From Ensifer sp. PDNC004 (lineage in GTDB: Bacteria > Pseudomonadota > Alphaproteobacteria > Rhizobiales > Rhizobiaceae): a DNA stretch of 64,000 bases. The DNA lies in contig NZ_CP070353.1 in assembly GCF_016919405.1 (NCBI RefSeq), positions 3,100,501 to 3,164,500 on the forward strand, read 5' to 3'. The notes beneath the pieces were generated by a model. It did no database searches. It was given only the letters and a program-made list of their open reading frames with translations, and had not been told where the DNA came from. Shown here piece after piece: positions 18,918 through 29,139 of the stretch (positions are counted from its first letter, which is position 1; every line of letters begins with the position of its first letter). The translations under genes and the position numbers were made by a program.

Positions 18918-19658
18918 CTAAGGGTAGGAAATCTTTCGCGCGAACTCGGGAACGCCATCCCACGGAGCGCGGTCCAGCTTTTGCATGTCTGAAATGCTAA
19001 GGTTTTGCATGAACGCTTTTGTCAGGCGGCGGGCGTTCTCACGGCTGTCAGCTTCCTTCTCGCTCAGGAAACGAGCAAACCAGACGCGTTCGCCTCCGTC
19101 CAAGCGAACAATCGTGGCGTTTACGAATTCTTCCATTTCGTCCATGGCAACAGATTTGGATTTTCCAACCCTGGCCTTCAAAAACTGATGAGCGAACCAG
19201 CGCCGATGGGCGGCCAGATTATCACTTCCCTCGCGGAGCCGCCCGACATCGGGCCTAGCAAAATAGACGATACGGACCGCCCCGCCGCAACGATTCAACG
19301 AGCCCCATTGCTCGAAAAACTCAAATGTCATCTTTCGTGCAGCGATCCCCTGTTCGACCTGGGGGATGAGTCGTCTTCCGGCTTCGAAATGTTCGCAAAG
19401 CAATTCTTGGTCGATGGCATCCACGTATGGAATCATCTGCCATGAACGAACCGACTGTCCGACTTCTTCGTCATGCCAATGTGGCGCGGTGTCCCGCCAC
19501 TCCGATTTCCTCCCACTTTTCGTTTTGGTAGTGGCTATTCGTTGGCCGATACCTTCCGCTTGGGTTTCAAAATGCATACTGAAGAGATCCCGGAGTTCGC
19601 CAAACTCAACCTGGATCTTGGCCCAGAAAGCATTCTCCGTTTCGGCGTCCATAACCAT
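18918..19658 (-). CDS. Hypothetical protein, island-borne
   Basis: A 246-residue soluble protein, not recognised. It begins MVMDAETENAFWAKIQVEFG and has helical, charged content, with a C-terminal DRAPWDGVPEFARK. ATG 19658 is chosen because GGAAGG lies 6 bp upstream. The frame stays open for another 77 codons, but these translate an atypical Pro/Ser/Arg-rich stretch. It lies upstream of the HTH gene on the same strand and may be part of the same island operon. Confidence 0.6.
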   Translation of the reverse strand: MVMDAETENAFWAKIQVEFGELRDLFSMHFETQAEGIGQRIATTKTKSGRKSEWRDTAPHWHDEEVGQSVRSWQMIPYVDAIDQELLCEHFEAGRRLIPQVEQGIAARKMTFEFFEQWGSLNRCGGAVRIVYFARPDVGRLREGSDNLAAHRRWFAHQFLKARVGKSKSVAMDEMEEFVNATIVRLDGGERVWFARFLSEKEADSRENARRLTKAFMQNLSISDMQKLDRAPWDGVPEFARKISYP

Positions 19659-20030
19659 CTCCAACCTTCCGAGGGGACTATCCCTCCAACTTGCGCTGCC
19701 GGTGGCGGTTACCGGTGCGCCGTCACGAGCGTCACTGCCGTCACAGGCATGATGCCGTGGCGGCAGTGATGGCGTCAGCCGTACACTGAAACGCAAGGGG
19801 AGGGGAGGGGAGGCTTGCTCGCTGGACAGTCGCGCGCCCGCGTAGCTGCGCAGCCCGAACACCTGGTGGCATATGCGCACCTGGGACACTCAGGACATCG
19901 CGACGTGCCTGAACGAGTTCGCGGCAAAGACCGGTCGCGCGCCCGCGTAGCTGCGCTGCCACGAACGACTGCGGCATAGGCGCACGGCACGGCATTGTGG
20001 CACCCGCATTTGTTCAACCGGAAGGTCGTG
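19659..20030. other. Non-coding gap inside the island
   Basis: No credible gene is seen. It contains G-rich tracts (AGGGGAGGGGAGG near 19800) and two imperfect copies of a roughly 52-bp unit, listed separately. It separates the replication module from the RM-SIR2 block. Confidence 0.6.
19829..19985. repeat. Two imperfect direct repeats, about 52 bp each
   Basis: Units 19829-19880 and 19934-19985 share a perfect 23-bp start (GTCGCGCGCCCGCG plus TAGCTGCGC), a variable middle, and a conserved GGCATA-GCGCAC end. The period is 105 bp. They could be binding sites, origin iterons or integrase arm sites; nothing distinguishes these. Confidence 0.6.
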
Positions 20031-20540
20031 TCAATCTTCCAAGTACTTTTCTTGGAGCCATCCGGTCCATGCTTCATCGACCTCGCCGTTAGTATATACG
20101 GTGCAGGAAGCTAATCTTCGAGCGGCAATAAAGAAGACGAGATGGACACCGACGAAATAACCGTATTCTCCCTCCTGCCATGTCATCCCGCGAAGTTTCC
20201 AGTCATCGTAGGCGTAATTGTTGTTACCATGAAGCTTCGCTTCCACAACAAGCAGATTATTTCGCTCGCCCATGATGTGAACGATAATGTCGGGACGTAT
20301 CCTGTTAGTGGGTTTTCGAGGTGGCCTGCCGGGGTACTGAAGCGCTTTCTCGTCTTCGCCAAGACGATCATACTCGCCGTTAACATCCCATTCGTTGCCA
20401 AATAATTCTCGGAGGTGCCATCCTAACTCGAAGGTGACTGCAACTTCACTTGGCTGAAACCGCGCGAGCCGATCGTTATCAAGGACCCTGTCGATAGCCT
20501 CTGCCAGTCGACCCAGCACATCCTCCATCTCGTGCTCCAT
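20031..20540 (-). CDS. PD-(D/E)XK nuclease-like hypothetical protein
   Basis: A 169-residue protein whose central part reads RIRPDIIVHIMGERNNLLVVEAKLHG. The Asp, then Glu-x-Lys in VVEAK, gives the spacing of a PD-(D/E)XK nuclease core; RIRPDI and the following strand fit as well. It is the last gene of the leftward hsdR-hsdM-hsdS-SIR2 series, 88 bp beyond the SIR2 stop. It may be an accessory nuclease of that block or an independent gene. Confidence 0.6.
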   Translation of the reverse strand: MEHEMEDVLGRLAEAIDRVLDNDRLARFQPSEVAVTFELGWHLRELFGNEWDVNGEYDRLGEDEKALQYPGRPPRKPTNRIRPDIIVHIMGERNNLLVVEAKLHGNNNYAYDDWKLRGMTWQEGEYGYFVGVHLVFFIAARRLASCTVYTNGEVDEAWTGWLQEKYLED

Positions 20541-20628
20541 TCGATGGGTCCCTCCCGCTATTGCTGAAGAAAATCAGGTAGTTGACACAACTGTCCCTCG
20601 GACTGCCGAGTGCAATAGACCACTTCGA

Positions 20629-21741
20629 TCAATATCGATAAAGTTCATCTGAAATGGCGTTCAGAATTTCTGGTAGGCGATCATGCTCCCCTCTAGGGTA
20701 CCAAATTGGCGTGATCCCATGTTGCGATAGAAACGCGTTTCGATTTGGCAACTGGCTCACGTCGGCCGGCGCTTCTAAGATCGCGAAATGTTGAGGAACG
20801 TTTTCCCCCAGCTCCTCTTTTAGCGCCCTAAAAACATTCATAGTGCGATCTGCAATGAGACTGCAGCCGACAAACAAAAGGCTAACGTGCTCATATAGTC
20901 GCCGCAGCTTCTTGGGGATTGGCAAGCTCATGTTGAGGTAGGCCTCGCCATAAGCTACGTCGTAGTGCGCCTTGCTCAGGATGCAGTTCGCGGGCGATGT
21001 GATAGTGCCGTGAAGCTTTAGCAAGGCGCGTTTGCGGTTGGAACAAGCAAAAATAAGATCTTGGTTGTCCCTTTCGGTCGAAGAAATTGGAGTGACATAG
21101 GCACCACCTGACGCTGCAAGAGCCTTCTCGATGCATAAATCATAGTTTGTGGTGACGATGACGTGCTTGCACAAATTAACAATCAGCCTCTGCAAATCCA
21201 GGTTGGCGGGCTCCCCCAAGAAGTCATCCTTCATGCCTTGGACGAATAAGGGCATTTTGTGTTTTTGGATCAGCTCGTCGATGATTTCTTCGTGAAGCCC
21301 CTCATCGATGCGGCGCTGAGCGTCGCTAAGCCCGCTTGCATTGGCATGGTTTACAAGATGCTGAGACCAGCCGGGGTAGCCAGACGTACAAGAGACGCCC
21401 GCACCAATAAAAGGGACAATCGACTCGCCCTTCAGGTGCTCAATCAGTTGGTTGAAATGCGCTTTGTTCTTTCGAAACCACAGATCATCGAAGGAGTCAG
21501 CGCCAAGTGCGAAATCACGCTTCTCCTGAAAATGACGATCGATCTCTAGTTCGTAGGCCGTTGGATCGCCTGCAAATAAAGCTTTGCTGGGCGTTGCGAT
21601 ATTCAGCAATCCGTATCGTTCAAGAACTTTCTCAGCATCTTCTCCCTTTTCATCCAACCAATTATTGAATGACTTATGCTGATGATATGTCGCGTGCCGG
21701 TCTTCCTCACACCAGGAGATGGAAGTCGAATGTGTCGGCAT
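20629..21741 (-). CDS. SIR2-like protein in a type I RM operon
   Basis: A 370-residue SIR2_2-type protein. After a 100-residue N-terminal extension come VPFIGAGVS (109-117), TTNYD (197-201), LKLHGT (241-246) and LLFVGCSL, the same motif series as the other SIR2 protein of this island, but with low overall similarity to it. ATG 21741 has GAGG 7 bp upstream and begins 1 bp after the hsdS stop, so translation is coupled. Likely an NAD-consuming abortive-infection effector linked to the RM system (inference). Confidence 0.82.
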   Translation of the reverse strand: MPTHSTSISWCEEDRHATYHQHKSFNNWLDEKGEDAEKVLERYGLLNIATPSKALFAGDPTAYELEIDRHFQEKRDFALGADSFDDLWFRKNKAHFNQLIEHLKGESIVPFIGAGVSCTSGYPGWSQHLVNHANASGLSDAQRRIDEGLHEEIIDELIQKHKMPLFVQGMKDDFLGEPANLDLQRLIVNLCKHVIVTTNYDLCIEKALAASGGAYVTPISSTERDNQDLIFACSNRKRALLKLHGTITSPANCILSKAHYDVAYGEAYLNMSLPIPKKLRRLYEHVSLLFVGCSLIADRTMNVFRALKEELGENVPQHFAILEAPADVSQLPNRNAFLSQHGITPIWYPRGEHDRLPEILNAISDELYRY

Positions 21742-21742
21742 C

Positions 21743-24202
21743 TTACGCCTCGAACAGTGCTTTGATTTCAATAATGGCGGATTGAATGCTGAATTCTGTC
21801 AATCCGAGCTTCTCGATTTTCGGGCGCCACTCATCATCTGCACGAATGTAGTCGAGGACCTTGCTTGCGTTAGGCTCTACGCCAAGTGAACGCATGTGCT
21901 CGATGGCATAGTCGACAGTGGCGAGAGTTTCCCAGTCCTCGTTTTTCTTGAAGCGGAACTGGTCTGCGACCCAACCGGCAATCTCACCATAGGCATAGGT
22001 ATCGATCCACTCCTTCATCTCTGCGGCCGCACCGCCCGGCACGTGGCCGAAGCCATAGCGTCCACGAGCTTCGCGTAGCCAGTTCTTCTGTTTGGCAATT
22101 GCTATGCCGCCGGAATGCTTCATGGAAGGGTTGTAGGGGCCTGCTGCCTTGCGAGCGAACTCGCGGTTGAGCGCATGCTCGCCACTGTGACGTCGAGCGA
22201 AATATACAGCTTTTTGCAGACGGAAGTTACCGATGGGCTCGCCGCCGGCCTCGAAAAACGCCTTCACGATAGCACCGACCAGCACAGCCTCCTTGAACTT
22301 GCTGTCAACGTCAGCTGAGCGAGCGAGCAAGTGCTCATCGCCACCAGCGGCAATCTTGGTCGTGCGCGGATCGTTTCGGTTGTTTAAACGGTTTACCACG
22401 TTGGCAGGGGGCGCCTTGATGCTTTTGAAGCTAACGGCTCCCTCACCCGTAACTGGTTCTAGCAAGCGAGGCCCATTGCCGCCTTCGGGCCCGCTCGCGC
22501 TTAAGGTATGGACCAGCGACGCCAGTAATTCTGTATTCAGCCGTTCGCCCTCGCGCACCTGTTCTTCCAGCAGATCGCACAACGCCATCAGCTCATCGAT
22601 CCTGGCGACAATGCGTTTTTGCTCGGCGACCGGCGGGAGCGGAAGTATAATGTTGATTAGGCGAGTTAGCCCAAGGTCCCTATTCCCTATTCCCTGGGTG
22701 AACTCTTGACTTTGTTTGTAACAGCGCGGGCTGTTCAGGGTATAAGCTAAATATTCAGGGACGATCAAATCATGATCGAACTTAAGAACCGCGATGTGAA
22801 CCCAAACGCTGAATTCTTTATCTGATCGATTTACTGCAGCTACCCCCGTGGTCCCGCCTTTGGTGTATAATAAATCACCATGCTCCGGCTTTGTTCTTCT
22901 AGAAAACTCCTCATGGTCTAAACGACTGATGAATTTGCAACCGGAGAAATCAAGCTTACCGGAAACGATATTGCGGGTAGAAATAAAGGGAACACCAATT
23001 TTTGCATCCACGTATTTTGGCGAAAAGTGCGGTCCATCGGTTACTGACCAGCAGAGATCTCCCAACTGCACCCAACGCCATCCGTCCGGGAGAGGCGCAA
23101 GCGTGTCAGTGCAAAAGCCACTCGTTTGCTTTGGTTTGCGGATCTTTTTCTGGGCTACTCGATCCTCGATCCGAGAGCGAATGGCTTCGTATTGATTTAC
23201 ACTTGAAGCTGCTCCGTTCGAGAACCTCCCCTTTGTTACCAGATCCAGGATAGTCCCTCTCAGTGCCTCGATCGTCTCAAGTTCATCGAACAGCTCACTA
23301 AATCTTGGGGCAATTCTGTCCCAACGCTCGGCGGTCGCTTCAGCGGTGTTCGCTTCGTTCAGATCAATCAAAGCTGAGGCTGCGGTGGCGCGCTTGAGGC
23401 TGATTGCTCTATCCCGTCGCTCCTCCAGCGTATCGCATAGCGCCATGAGTTCACCGACCTTGGCAACAATGCGCTTCTGCTCAGCGAGAGGTGGGAAGGG
23501 CACCCAAGTATTGCGAACATAGCTAGTTGATAGTTCGACCTGGTTTGTCGATCCCGAGGCATCAGACTCCAGCGTACGCTGTACGTCTGGCGAAGCGAGA
23601 CAGCACCAAACATATTTCGGATCGCCCAATGCAAGCCGGACTACTGTTACGTGGCTATCTGCGACAAAAATCTGCTCTCCGAACGGAGCGCCATCGAAAT
23701 TGATTATACGGCCGATCGTGCCAGTTCCGGTTGAATTCCAAAGGAGATCGCCGTCTCGTATTATCCGTTCTCGCCCGAATTTTTTGAACGCATCGGCGTC
23801 TAGCCACCTACATGGCTGATCGGCAAACCCTGTCCATTGGATACATTTTTGGGAGATGATCTTTATACTGCCGCTGTCGGCGTAAGTAGGACTTTTCCCC
23901 CTCTGAATATAGCTGGCGATCGTATCGAGCCGTACCCATTGCCAAGAACTTGGAATCTCAAACGGCGGCGTACTCAAGTCGAACTCAATCTCTTTTCGTT
24001 TCGCGCCGACTCCGCTTGCAATATCAGCAGAAACGAAATCATCGGCGCGACTCAAATGGCTCAGAATGTTGTCGTCATCCGAAGATGTGGAGGTTAATTT
24101 CCCTCTGACTGCAAGTTGCAGCACTAGGTCCCGGAGATCTTGGACACCACCGGGACCGGATGTTAGCGGAGCGAAATGTTTCAGAAAAACATTAGCGTGC
24201 AT
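21743..24202 (-). CDS. hsdS: Type I restriction specificity subunit HsdS with C-terminal extra domain
   Basis: DNA-recognition subunit. Two target-recognition domains are visible, each ending in a helical spacer with PPLAEQKRIVAKVGELMALCD (about residue 250) and LPPVAEQKRIVARIDELMALCD (about 530). Ordinary HsdS proteins stop soon after this; here about 220 residues continue. The extra part contains FRLQKAVYFARRHSG near residue 660 and AAGPYNPSMKHSGG, resembling Panacea/DUF4065-type domains by pattern only. Start is 4 bp after the hsdM stop. The total of 819 residues is unusually long. Confidence 0.9.
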   Translation of the reverse strand: MHANVFLKHFAPLTSGPGGVQDLRDLVLQLAVRGKLTSTSSDDDNILSHLSRADDFVSADIASGVGAKRKEIEFDLSTPPFEIPSSWQWVRLDTIASYIQRGKSPTYADSGSIKIISQKCIQWTGFADQPCRWLDADAFKKFGRERIIRDGDLLWNSTGTGTIGRIINFDGAPFGEQIFVADSHVTVVRLALGDPKYVWCCLASPDVQRTLESDASGSTNQVELSTSYVRNTWVPFPPLAEQKRIVAKVGELMALCDTLEERRDRAISLKRATAASALIDLNEANTAEATAERWDRIAPRFSELFDELETIEALRGTILDLVTKGRFSNGAASSVNQYEAIRSRIEDRVAQKKIRKPKQTSGFCTDTLAPLPDGWRWVQLGDLCWSVTDGPHFSPKYVDAKIGVPFISTRNIVSGKLDFSGCKFISRLDHEEFSRRTKPEHGDLLYTKGGTTGVAAVNRSDKEFSVWVHIAVLKFDHDLIVPEYLAYTLNSPRCYKQSQEFTQGIGNRDLGLTRLINIILPLPPVAEQKRIVARIDELMALCDLLEEQVREGERLNTELLASLVHTLSASGPEGGNGPRLLEPVTGEGAVSFKSIKAPPANVVNRLNNRNDPRTTKIAAGGDEHLLARSADVDSKFKEAVLVGAIVKAFFEAGGEPIGNFRLQKAVYFARRHSGEHALNREFARKAAGPYNPSMKHSGGIAIAKQKNWLREARGRYGFGHVPGGAAAEMKEWIDTYAYGEIAGWVADQFRFKKNEDWETLATVDYAIEHMRSLGVEPNASKVLDYIRADDEWRPKIEKLGLTEFSIQSAIIEIKALFEA

Positions 24203-24206
24203 GGCG

Positions 24207-25691
24207 TCACGCTGCCGTCGTCTTGCCGAGTGCTGCGGTCAGGATGGCCTTCAGGCTTTCCTGTGTGGCGGCCAATTGTGCGCGGGCTTCCTGCCACTCG
24301 CCCAGAAGTTCGGTTGGGTCCTTGTGCCCTTCTTCCCTGCGATGCGGATTGGCAATGTCGAGGTTGTACCCGTTGGCTCTGATCTCGGCGGCGCTGACCT
24401 TCCAGGCGCTGTCGTTCTCTTTGCGACCTGTTCGGGTGGTCAGATCACCCCACCAGGCCTTCTCGGAATTCTCACCTTCGAACTCTTCGATCCGCATTGG
24501 TTTTGTTTTGGAGTAGCTCTTATAGCCTTCCGGATAGGTGTGCTCGTAAAACCAGACCTCTTCAGTTGGTTTGCCTTTTTCAAAGAAGAGGAGGTTCGTC
24601 TTAATGCCCGTGTAAGGGTTGAACACACCGTTGGGCAGGCGGACGATGGTGTGCAGGTTGCACTCGGTCATGAGCTTTTCCTTGATGCGCGTCTTGATGC
24701 CCTCACCGAACAGCGTGCCGTCAGGCAGAACCACGGCTGCACGGCCGTTGTCCTTTAGGAGCTCGATGATCAGCACCAAAAAAAGATCCGCGGTCTCACG
24801 CGTCTGGAAGGCCTGGGGCACGTTTTTTTCGATTCCGTCCTCCTCCGTGCCACCGAAGGGCGGGTTGGTGATGATGACATCGATCTTGCCGCGCCACTTG
24901 TGATCCTTGAGCGCTGTTGCAAGCGTGTTGTCATGCTCGATGTTGATCGGTGACTCGATTCCGTGCAGCATCATGTTGGTGACGCAAAGTAGATGCGGCA
25001 GTGCTTTTTTCTCTACGCCGAGAATGCTCTCCTGAACCGTCTTCGCATCTTCGACGGACTGCACATAGTGGTCGCTCTTGTGATCCATTACATGGGCCAG
25101 AAAGCCGCCGGTGCCACAGGCGGGATCAAGAACCAGTTCGTCCAGCTTCGGATCGAGCATGTCGACCATGAATTGGGTGACGGCGCGGGGCGTATAGAAT
25201 TCACCTGCGTTCCCGGCGCTTTGCAGGTCTTTCAGGATCTGTTCGTATACGTCGCCGAACGCGTGCTTATCGCCCGTGTTATTGAAATCGATATCGTTGA
25301 TCTTGTTGATCACTTGGCGGATCAACGTGCCATTTTTCATGTAGTTGTAAGCATCCTCGAAGGCTGAGCGGATGACGATCGCACGGTCACGCTCGGGTCC
25401 ATCGAGAGTGAGATTCTTCAGTTTCGGAAAAAGCTGGTTGTTGATGAAATCGAGCAGCGCATCTCCGGTGATGCCCTCTGGATTGCTGGCCCACGCAGAC
25501 CAGCGCAGATGTGCCGGGATGGGTGAGCGATAGTCGTCGCTCAACAGCATGAGCGAGTCTTCTTGATCATCCAGGATCTTTAGGAAGAACATCCAGACAA
25601 GCTGACCAATGCGCTGCGCGTCTCCATCAACGCCCGCATCCTTGCGCATGATGTCCTGGATCGATTTGATGACACCCGAAACGTTGGTCAC
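24207..25691 (-). CDS. hsdM: Type I modification methyltransferase HsdM
   Basis: N6-adenine methyltransferase subunit. The 494-residue protein has the N-terminal HsdM helical domain (QRIGQLVWMFFLKILDDQE), GEFYTPRAVTQFMVDML, the AdoMet motif I LDPACGTGGFL (residues 188-198) and catalytic motif IV TNPPFGG (275-281). It starts 3 bp after the hsdR stop. All key motifs are intact, so the host's DNA should carry its methylation. Confidence 0.95.
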   Translation of the reverse strand: MTNVSGVIKSIQDIMRKDAGVDGDAQRIGQLVWMFFLKILDDQEDSLMLLSDDYRSPIPAHLRWSAWASNPEGITGDALLDFINNQLFPKLKNLTLDGPERDRAIVIRSAFEDAYNYMKNGTLIRQVINKINDIDFNNTGDKHAFGDVYEQILKDLQSAGNAGEFYTPRAVTQFMVDMLDPKLDELVLDPACGTGGFLAHVMDHKSDHYVQSVEDAKTVQESILGVEKKALPHLLCVTNMMLHGIESPINIEHDNTLATALKDHKWRGKIDVIITNPPFGGTEEDGIEKNVPQAFQTRETADLFLVLIIELLKDNGRAAVVLPDGTLFGEGIKTRIKEKLMTECNLHTIVRLPNGVFNPYTGIKTNLLFFEKGKPTEEVWFYEHTYPEGYKSYSKTKPMRIEEFEGENSEKAWWGDLTTRTGRKENDSAWKVSAAEIRANGYNLDIANPHRREEGHKDPTELLGEWQEARAQLAATQESLKAILTAALGKTTAA

Positions 25692-25694
25692 GCG

Positions 25695-28154
25695 TTACGC
25701 CCCTTCACGATACAATTCCGCCTGCAAGTCTTTGATGGCGGCTTCATAAGCTGATTTGCCGCCGAAAACACCCTTCATGATCTCAACCGGAGTGCCGATT
25801 TGATCAAAGGGCTTAAGCTGCAGCACGCGAGCGTTTTCTAATGGCGCGAAGTCGTCGTCGGCGTATTTATCTAGCAACGCCTCTAGAACAGAGCGGGCTT
25901 TACCCTCGTATTTCGCGAAGTAATTGCGTTTCTTCACCTTCTCGACGCGTTCTTTGCGCGTAAGCGGCGGCTGGCCATAAGCCACATGGCAGAGTAGGTC
26001 GAAGGAACTGAAGGCATCGCCGTTTCTGACCTCTTCCCGTAGCCCTTCTAGCGAAACGCCCAAGGCTTCCAGCTCCTCAATGATCGCCTGCTTTTTCTCT
26101 GCACTGGACCAGCGCCGTAGGAATTCGCCCAGCGTCTTGTAATCCTTCTGCAATGTCTTCTGCGCGTAGCTGCGCAGCGATTCTGTGATCAGTTTGCCGC
26201 CTGGCCCAAGATATTGGACCCGCTTCGACAACACGATGACCTCCACACCGTCAACGTAGAATTTGCGCAGCGGTTCTGGCGGAAGATCGCCGTCCGACCC
26301 ATCGATGATCGACGGTTGTTCTTCCTCGCCGAACCCTCCTTTAGGTGTTGCAGGCGCCTCATTTCCATCGGGCGGAAGCGGCGAGTCGTTTTCGCCGGGC
26401 TCGTAAATCTGGACGGGATCGCCATCGAAGTCGGGATCAGCGAAAAGCTCAGTCGCCCGCTTGAAGTCCATTATCGTGAAAAATTTTTTGCCGTGCTCTT
26501 CATCAATGCGTGTGCCGCGACCGATAATCTGCTTGAATTCGGTCATGGACTGGATGCGTTGGTCCAAGACGATTAGCTTGCAGGTTTTGGCGTCCACGCC
26601 GGTAGTCAGCAGCTTCGAAGTCGTTGCAATCACAGGATACTTGGCTTTCGGATCGATGAAATTGTCGAGCTCCGCTTTGCCCAAGGGGTCATCACCGGTG
26701 ATCCGCATAACGTAACGATGATTCTCTGCGACCAAATCGGCATTCGCATTCGTAAGCTCTTGCCGCATACGTTCAGCATGCTCCGTGTCTTCACAGAACA
26801 CGATGGTCTTGTCGAAGCGGTTCGTTGCCTTCAGAAACTCGGTGATCTTTGCGGCGACCAACTTCGTACGTTGATCGAGAACGAGTGTACGATCGAAGTC
26901 CCGTTGATTGTAGATTCTGTCGAGCACCTCGTGTCCATATCGATCGACCGTACCTGCTTCGGGCCTGTATCCAGTGAGGTCCTTATCCAGATCGTAACGG
27001 ATGACCTTGTAGGGAGCGAGGAAGCCATCTTCGATCCCCTGACGTAGCGAGTAGGTGTAGACCGGTTCACCGAAGTAATCGACGTTGGAAACGTCCTTCG
27101 TTTCCTTGGGTGTAGCGGTGAGGCCAATCTGAGCCGCGCTAGAAAAATACTCGAGTATCTCGCGCCAAGCAGAGTCCGCTGCAGCGCTGCCACGGTGACA
27201 TTCGTCGATGATCACGAGATCGAAAAAATCAGGCGAGAACTGCTTGTAGATGTTCGCCGCATCGTCCGTACCAGTCACCGCCTGGTATAGTGATAGATAG
27301 ATCTCATACGACTTGTCCGCTTGGCGATTACTGATCTTCGTCATCGCCCCACCAAAGGGCTTGAAGTCGTTCGTCTTGGTTTGATCTACGAGAATGTTCC
27401 GGTCTGCGAGGAACAAAATGCGCTTCTTGGCGCCGGCCTTCCACAGCCTCCAAATGATCTGAAAGGCCGTGTAGGTTTTCCCGGTTCCTGTCGCCATCAC
27501 GAGCAGAAGCCGGTCCTTCCCCTTAGCGATTTCCTCAATGACGCGATTGACTGCCAGAGTTTGGTAATAGCGCGGCGCTTTGTCGGAACCATCATCGAAA
27601 TAGTCTTGATCGAGGAGGTTACGCTTTGGAGCGGCAATGCCTTTCCATGCGACATAACGGGACCACAACTGGTTTGGCGAGGGGATGTCGTGGAGTGCAA
27701 TTTCACGCTCTAGGCGTCCATCGGCTGAGGTCTTGTCATGAAACACAAATCCTTTGCCGTTGGTCGCAAAGGCGAAGGGCGCGCCAATCATATCCGCATA
27801 TTCCAGCGCTTGCTGCATTCCAGACCCTACATTGTGCGTGGCATCCTTAACCTCGATCACGGCGATTGGAATGTTAGGCTTGTGGTAGAGGACATAGTCT
27901 GCCCGCTTTTGCTTACCGCGCGCGGTGAGTCTTCCGCGAACCACGATTCGACCAGCGGTTAAGGTTACCTCTTCTCTGATTTGTTTATGCAAATCCCATC
28001 CGGCACTTACGAGCGCGGGCGTCACAAGCTTTGTGCATACGTCACGTTCGCTATGATCTCTCATTGCAGCCTGCCAAGTCATTGATTCAACGCAAGGTAG
28101 TTTATACTGAGCGACTTGGCTAGTTAGATTTCTGTGGGTCATGCCTATCACCAC
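25695..28154 (-). CDS. hsdR: Type I restriction endonuclease HsdR
   Basis: Translocase and nuclease subunit. An N-terminal HSDR_N nuclease with Asp86 and IEVKD (Glu101-x-Lys103) is followed by a superfamily-2 motor: Walker [10 protein letters not shown] (220-228), DECH (317-320), ATPKET, and motif [16 protein letters not shown]. Length 819 residues. It is first in the hsdR-hsdM-hsdS-SIR2 operon. The start is uncertain: GTG 28154, ATG 28142, or an internal Met nearer MRDHSERDV, where family similarity becomes clear. Confidence 0.94.
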   Translation of the reverse strand: MVIGMTHRNLTSQVAQYKLPCVESMTWQAAMRDHSERDVCTKLVTPALVSAGWDLHKQIREEVTLTAGRIVVRGRLTARGKQKRADYVLYHKPNIPIAVIEVKDATHNVGSGMQQALEYADMIGAPFAFATNGKGFVFHDKTSADGRLEREIALHDIPSPNQLWSRYVAWKGIAAPKRNLLDQDYFDDGSDKAPRYYQTLAVNRVIEEIAKGKDRLLLVMATGTGKTYTAFQIIWRLWKAGAKKRILFLADRNILVDQTKTNDFKPFGGAMTKISNRQADKSYEIYLSLYQAVTGTDDAANIYKQFSPDFFDLVIIDECHRGSAAADSAWREILEYFSSAAQIGLTATPKETKDVSNVDYFGEPVYTYSLRQGIEDGFLAPYKVIRYDLDKDLTGYRPEAGTVDRYGHEVLDRIYNQRDFDRTLVLDQRTKLVAAKITEFLKATNRFDKTIVFCEDTEHAERMRQELTNANADLVAENHRYVMRITGDDPLGKAELDNFIDPKAKYPVIATTSKLLTTGVDAKTCKLIVLDQRIQSMTEFKQIIGRGTRIDEEHGKKFFTIMDFKRATELFADPDFDGDPVQIYEPGENDSPLPPDGNEAPATPKGGFGEEEQPSIIDGSDGDLPPEPLRKFYVDGVEVIVLSKRVQYLGPGGKLITESLRSYAQKTLQKDYKTLGEFLRRWSSAEKKQAIIEELEALGVSLEGLREEVRNGDAFSSFDLLCHVAYGQPPLTRKERVEKVKKRNYFAKYEGKARSVLEALLDKYADDDFAPLENARVLQLKPFDQIGTPVEIMKGVFGGKSAYEAAIKDLQAELYREGA

Positions 28155-28331
28155 TACGCCGGTGTCTTTCTCACTGGTTCTCTGCGGGCCACTGCCATTG
28201 GACGTGACTTAGGTTCAATCACGTTCGGGGATTTAGCCTAGGGGTCAGTCAGAAGCATGTAACATATTCTGATTGACCACCGGTAGATGATATGTAACAT
28301 TGATTTCCTGTCATCCACGGTGGAGACCTTC

Positions 28332-28895
28332 ATGCCAGTTGTCAGAATCAACGATGCCACCTTCGCGGATCTTAAATCCATCGCGACTTGGTTCGGGATG
28401 AAGACACCCAGCGAAACCATCGAGCGCGTTGTAAAGGAGGTTATGGAGCAGCTGGGAATGGAACGGGACGGCGAGCCCGATGAGGATATAAATGTCGCCA
28501 GCGATGGCGTAATGCAGTTCGATTCTGATCCGGGCCTCGCGTTTACGAAGCCCCTCGTGGCTACGGTCAACGGTAAGGCTGTTCCCAATCCACGCTGGTC
28601 CTCCATCCTGTTGACGATGATCGCGCAGGTGAAAGCGAAAGGTTTGGAGGGCGACGAACTGGTTCGCGAGTTAGGCGTCTCGTCAAAGGCGGCGAAGTTC
28701 GAGGGCGAGGGCTTCAGATACCACGCCGACCTTGGCATTTCGGTACAGGGTCAGTCAGCATCCGATGCTTGGAAGGAAGTCGACCGGATCGCGAGAAAAT
28801 GGCGAATCCCTGTTGCGGTCGAGTTTTGTTGGCGCCAGAATCCTAGGGCGAAATATCCCGGCCGGAACGGAGTGCTTCATTCGGGAAACCGGTAA
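28332..28895 (+). CDS. Hypothetical protein divergent from hsdR
   Basis: A 187-residue soluble protein beginning MPVVRINDATFADLKSIATWFG; GGAGA sits 5 bp before ATG 28332. The N-terminal 45 residues look like a ribbon-helix-helix or similar DNA-binding region (VRINDATFADL, then ETIERVVKEVMEQLG). The C-terminal part YHADLGISVQGQSASDAWKEVDRIARKW looks like a separate compact domain. Not recognised. It is the last island gene before attR and could regulate the divergent hsdR promoter (177-bp gap), which is inference. Confidence 0.6.
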   Translation: MPVVRINDATFADLKSIATWFGMKTPSETIERVVKEVMEQLGMERDGEPDEDINVASDGVMQFDSDPGLAFTKPLVATVNGKAVPNPRWSSILLTMIAQVKAKGLEGDELVRELGVSSKAAKFEGEGFRYHADLGISVQGQSASDAWKEVDRIARKWRIPVAVEFCWRQNPRAKYPGRNGVLHSGNR

Positions 28896-29139
28896 TGGGC
28901 GCAACAGGCGTTACTGAAAGGAAACAGTACAGCCTTTCGAGTGATGAACGAATCAACCACAACTGTGGTCACCGCCCGGTCACCATCACTCGTTTTAGAA
29001 CTAGTTCGCCGCAATCCGTTGGGTTACCGCTCAATTCGAAACGGCTAACTCAGGTGCCTGCGTGAGATGGCGCAATTTAATGTATCGTGGTGAATGGGAT
29101 GATATTTTCGCGTAACGCGCGAAACGTGCAATTCCTAGT

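Noticed and set aside
18918-19889. Longer version of the island hypothetical starting at 19889
   Set aside because: The additional 77 codons lie in low-complexity and repeat sequence; a good ribosome site supports ATG 19658.
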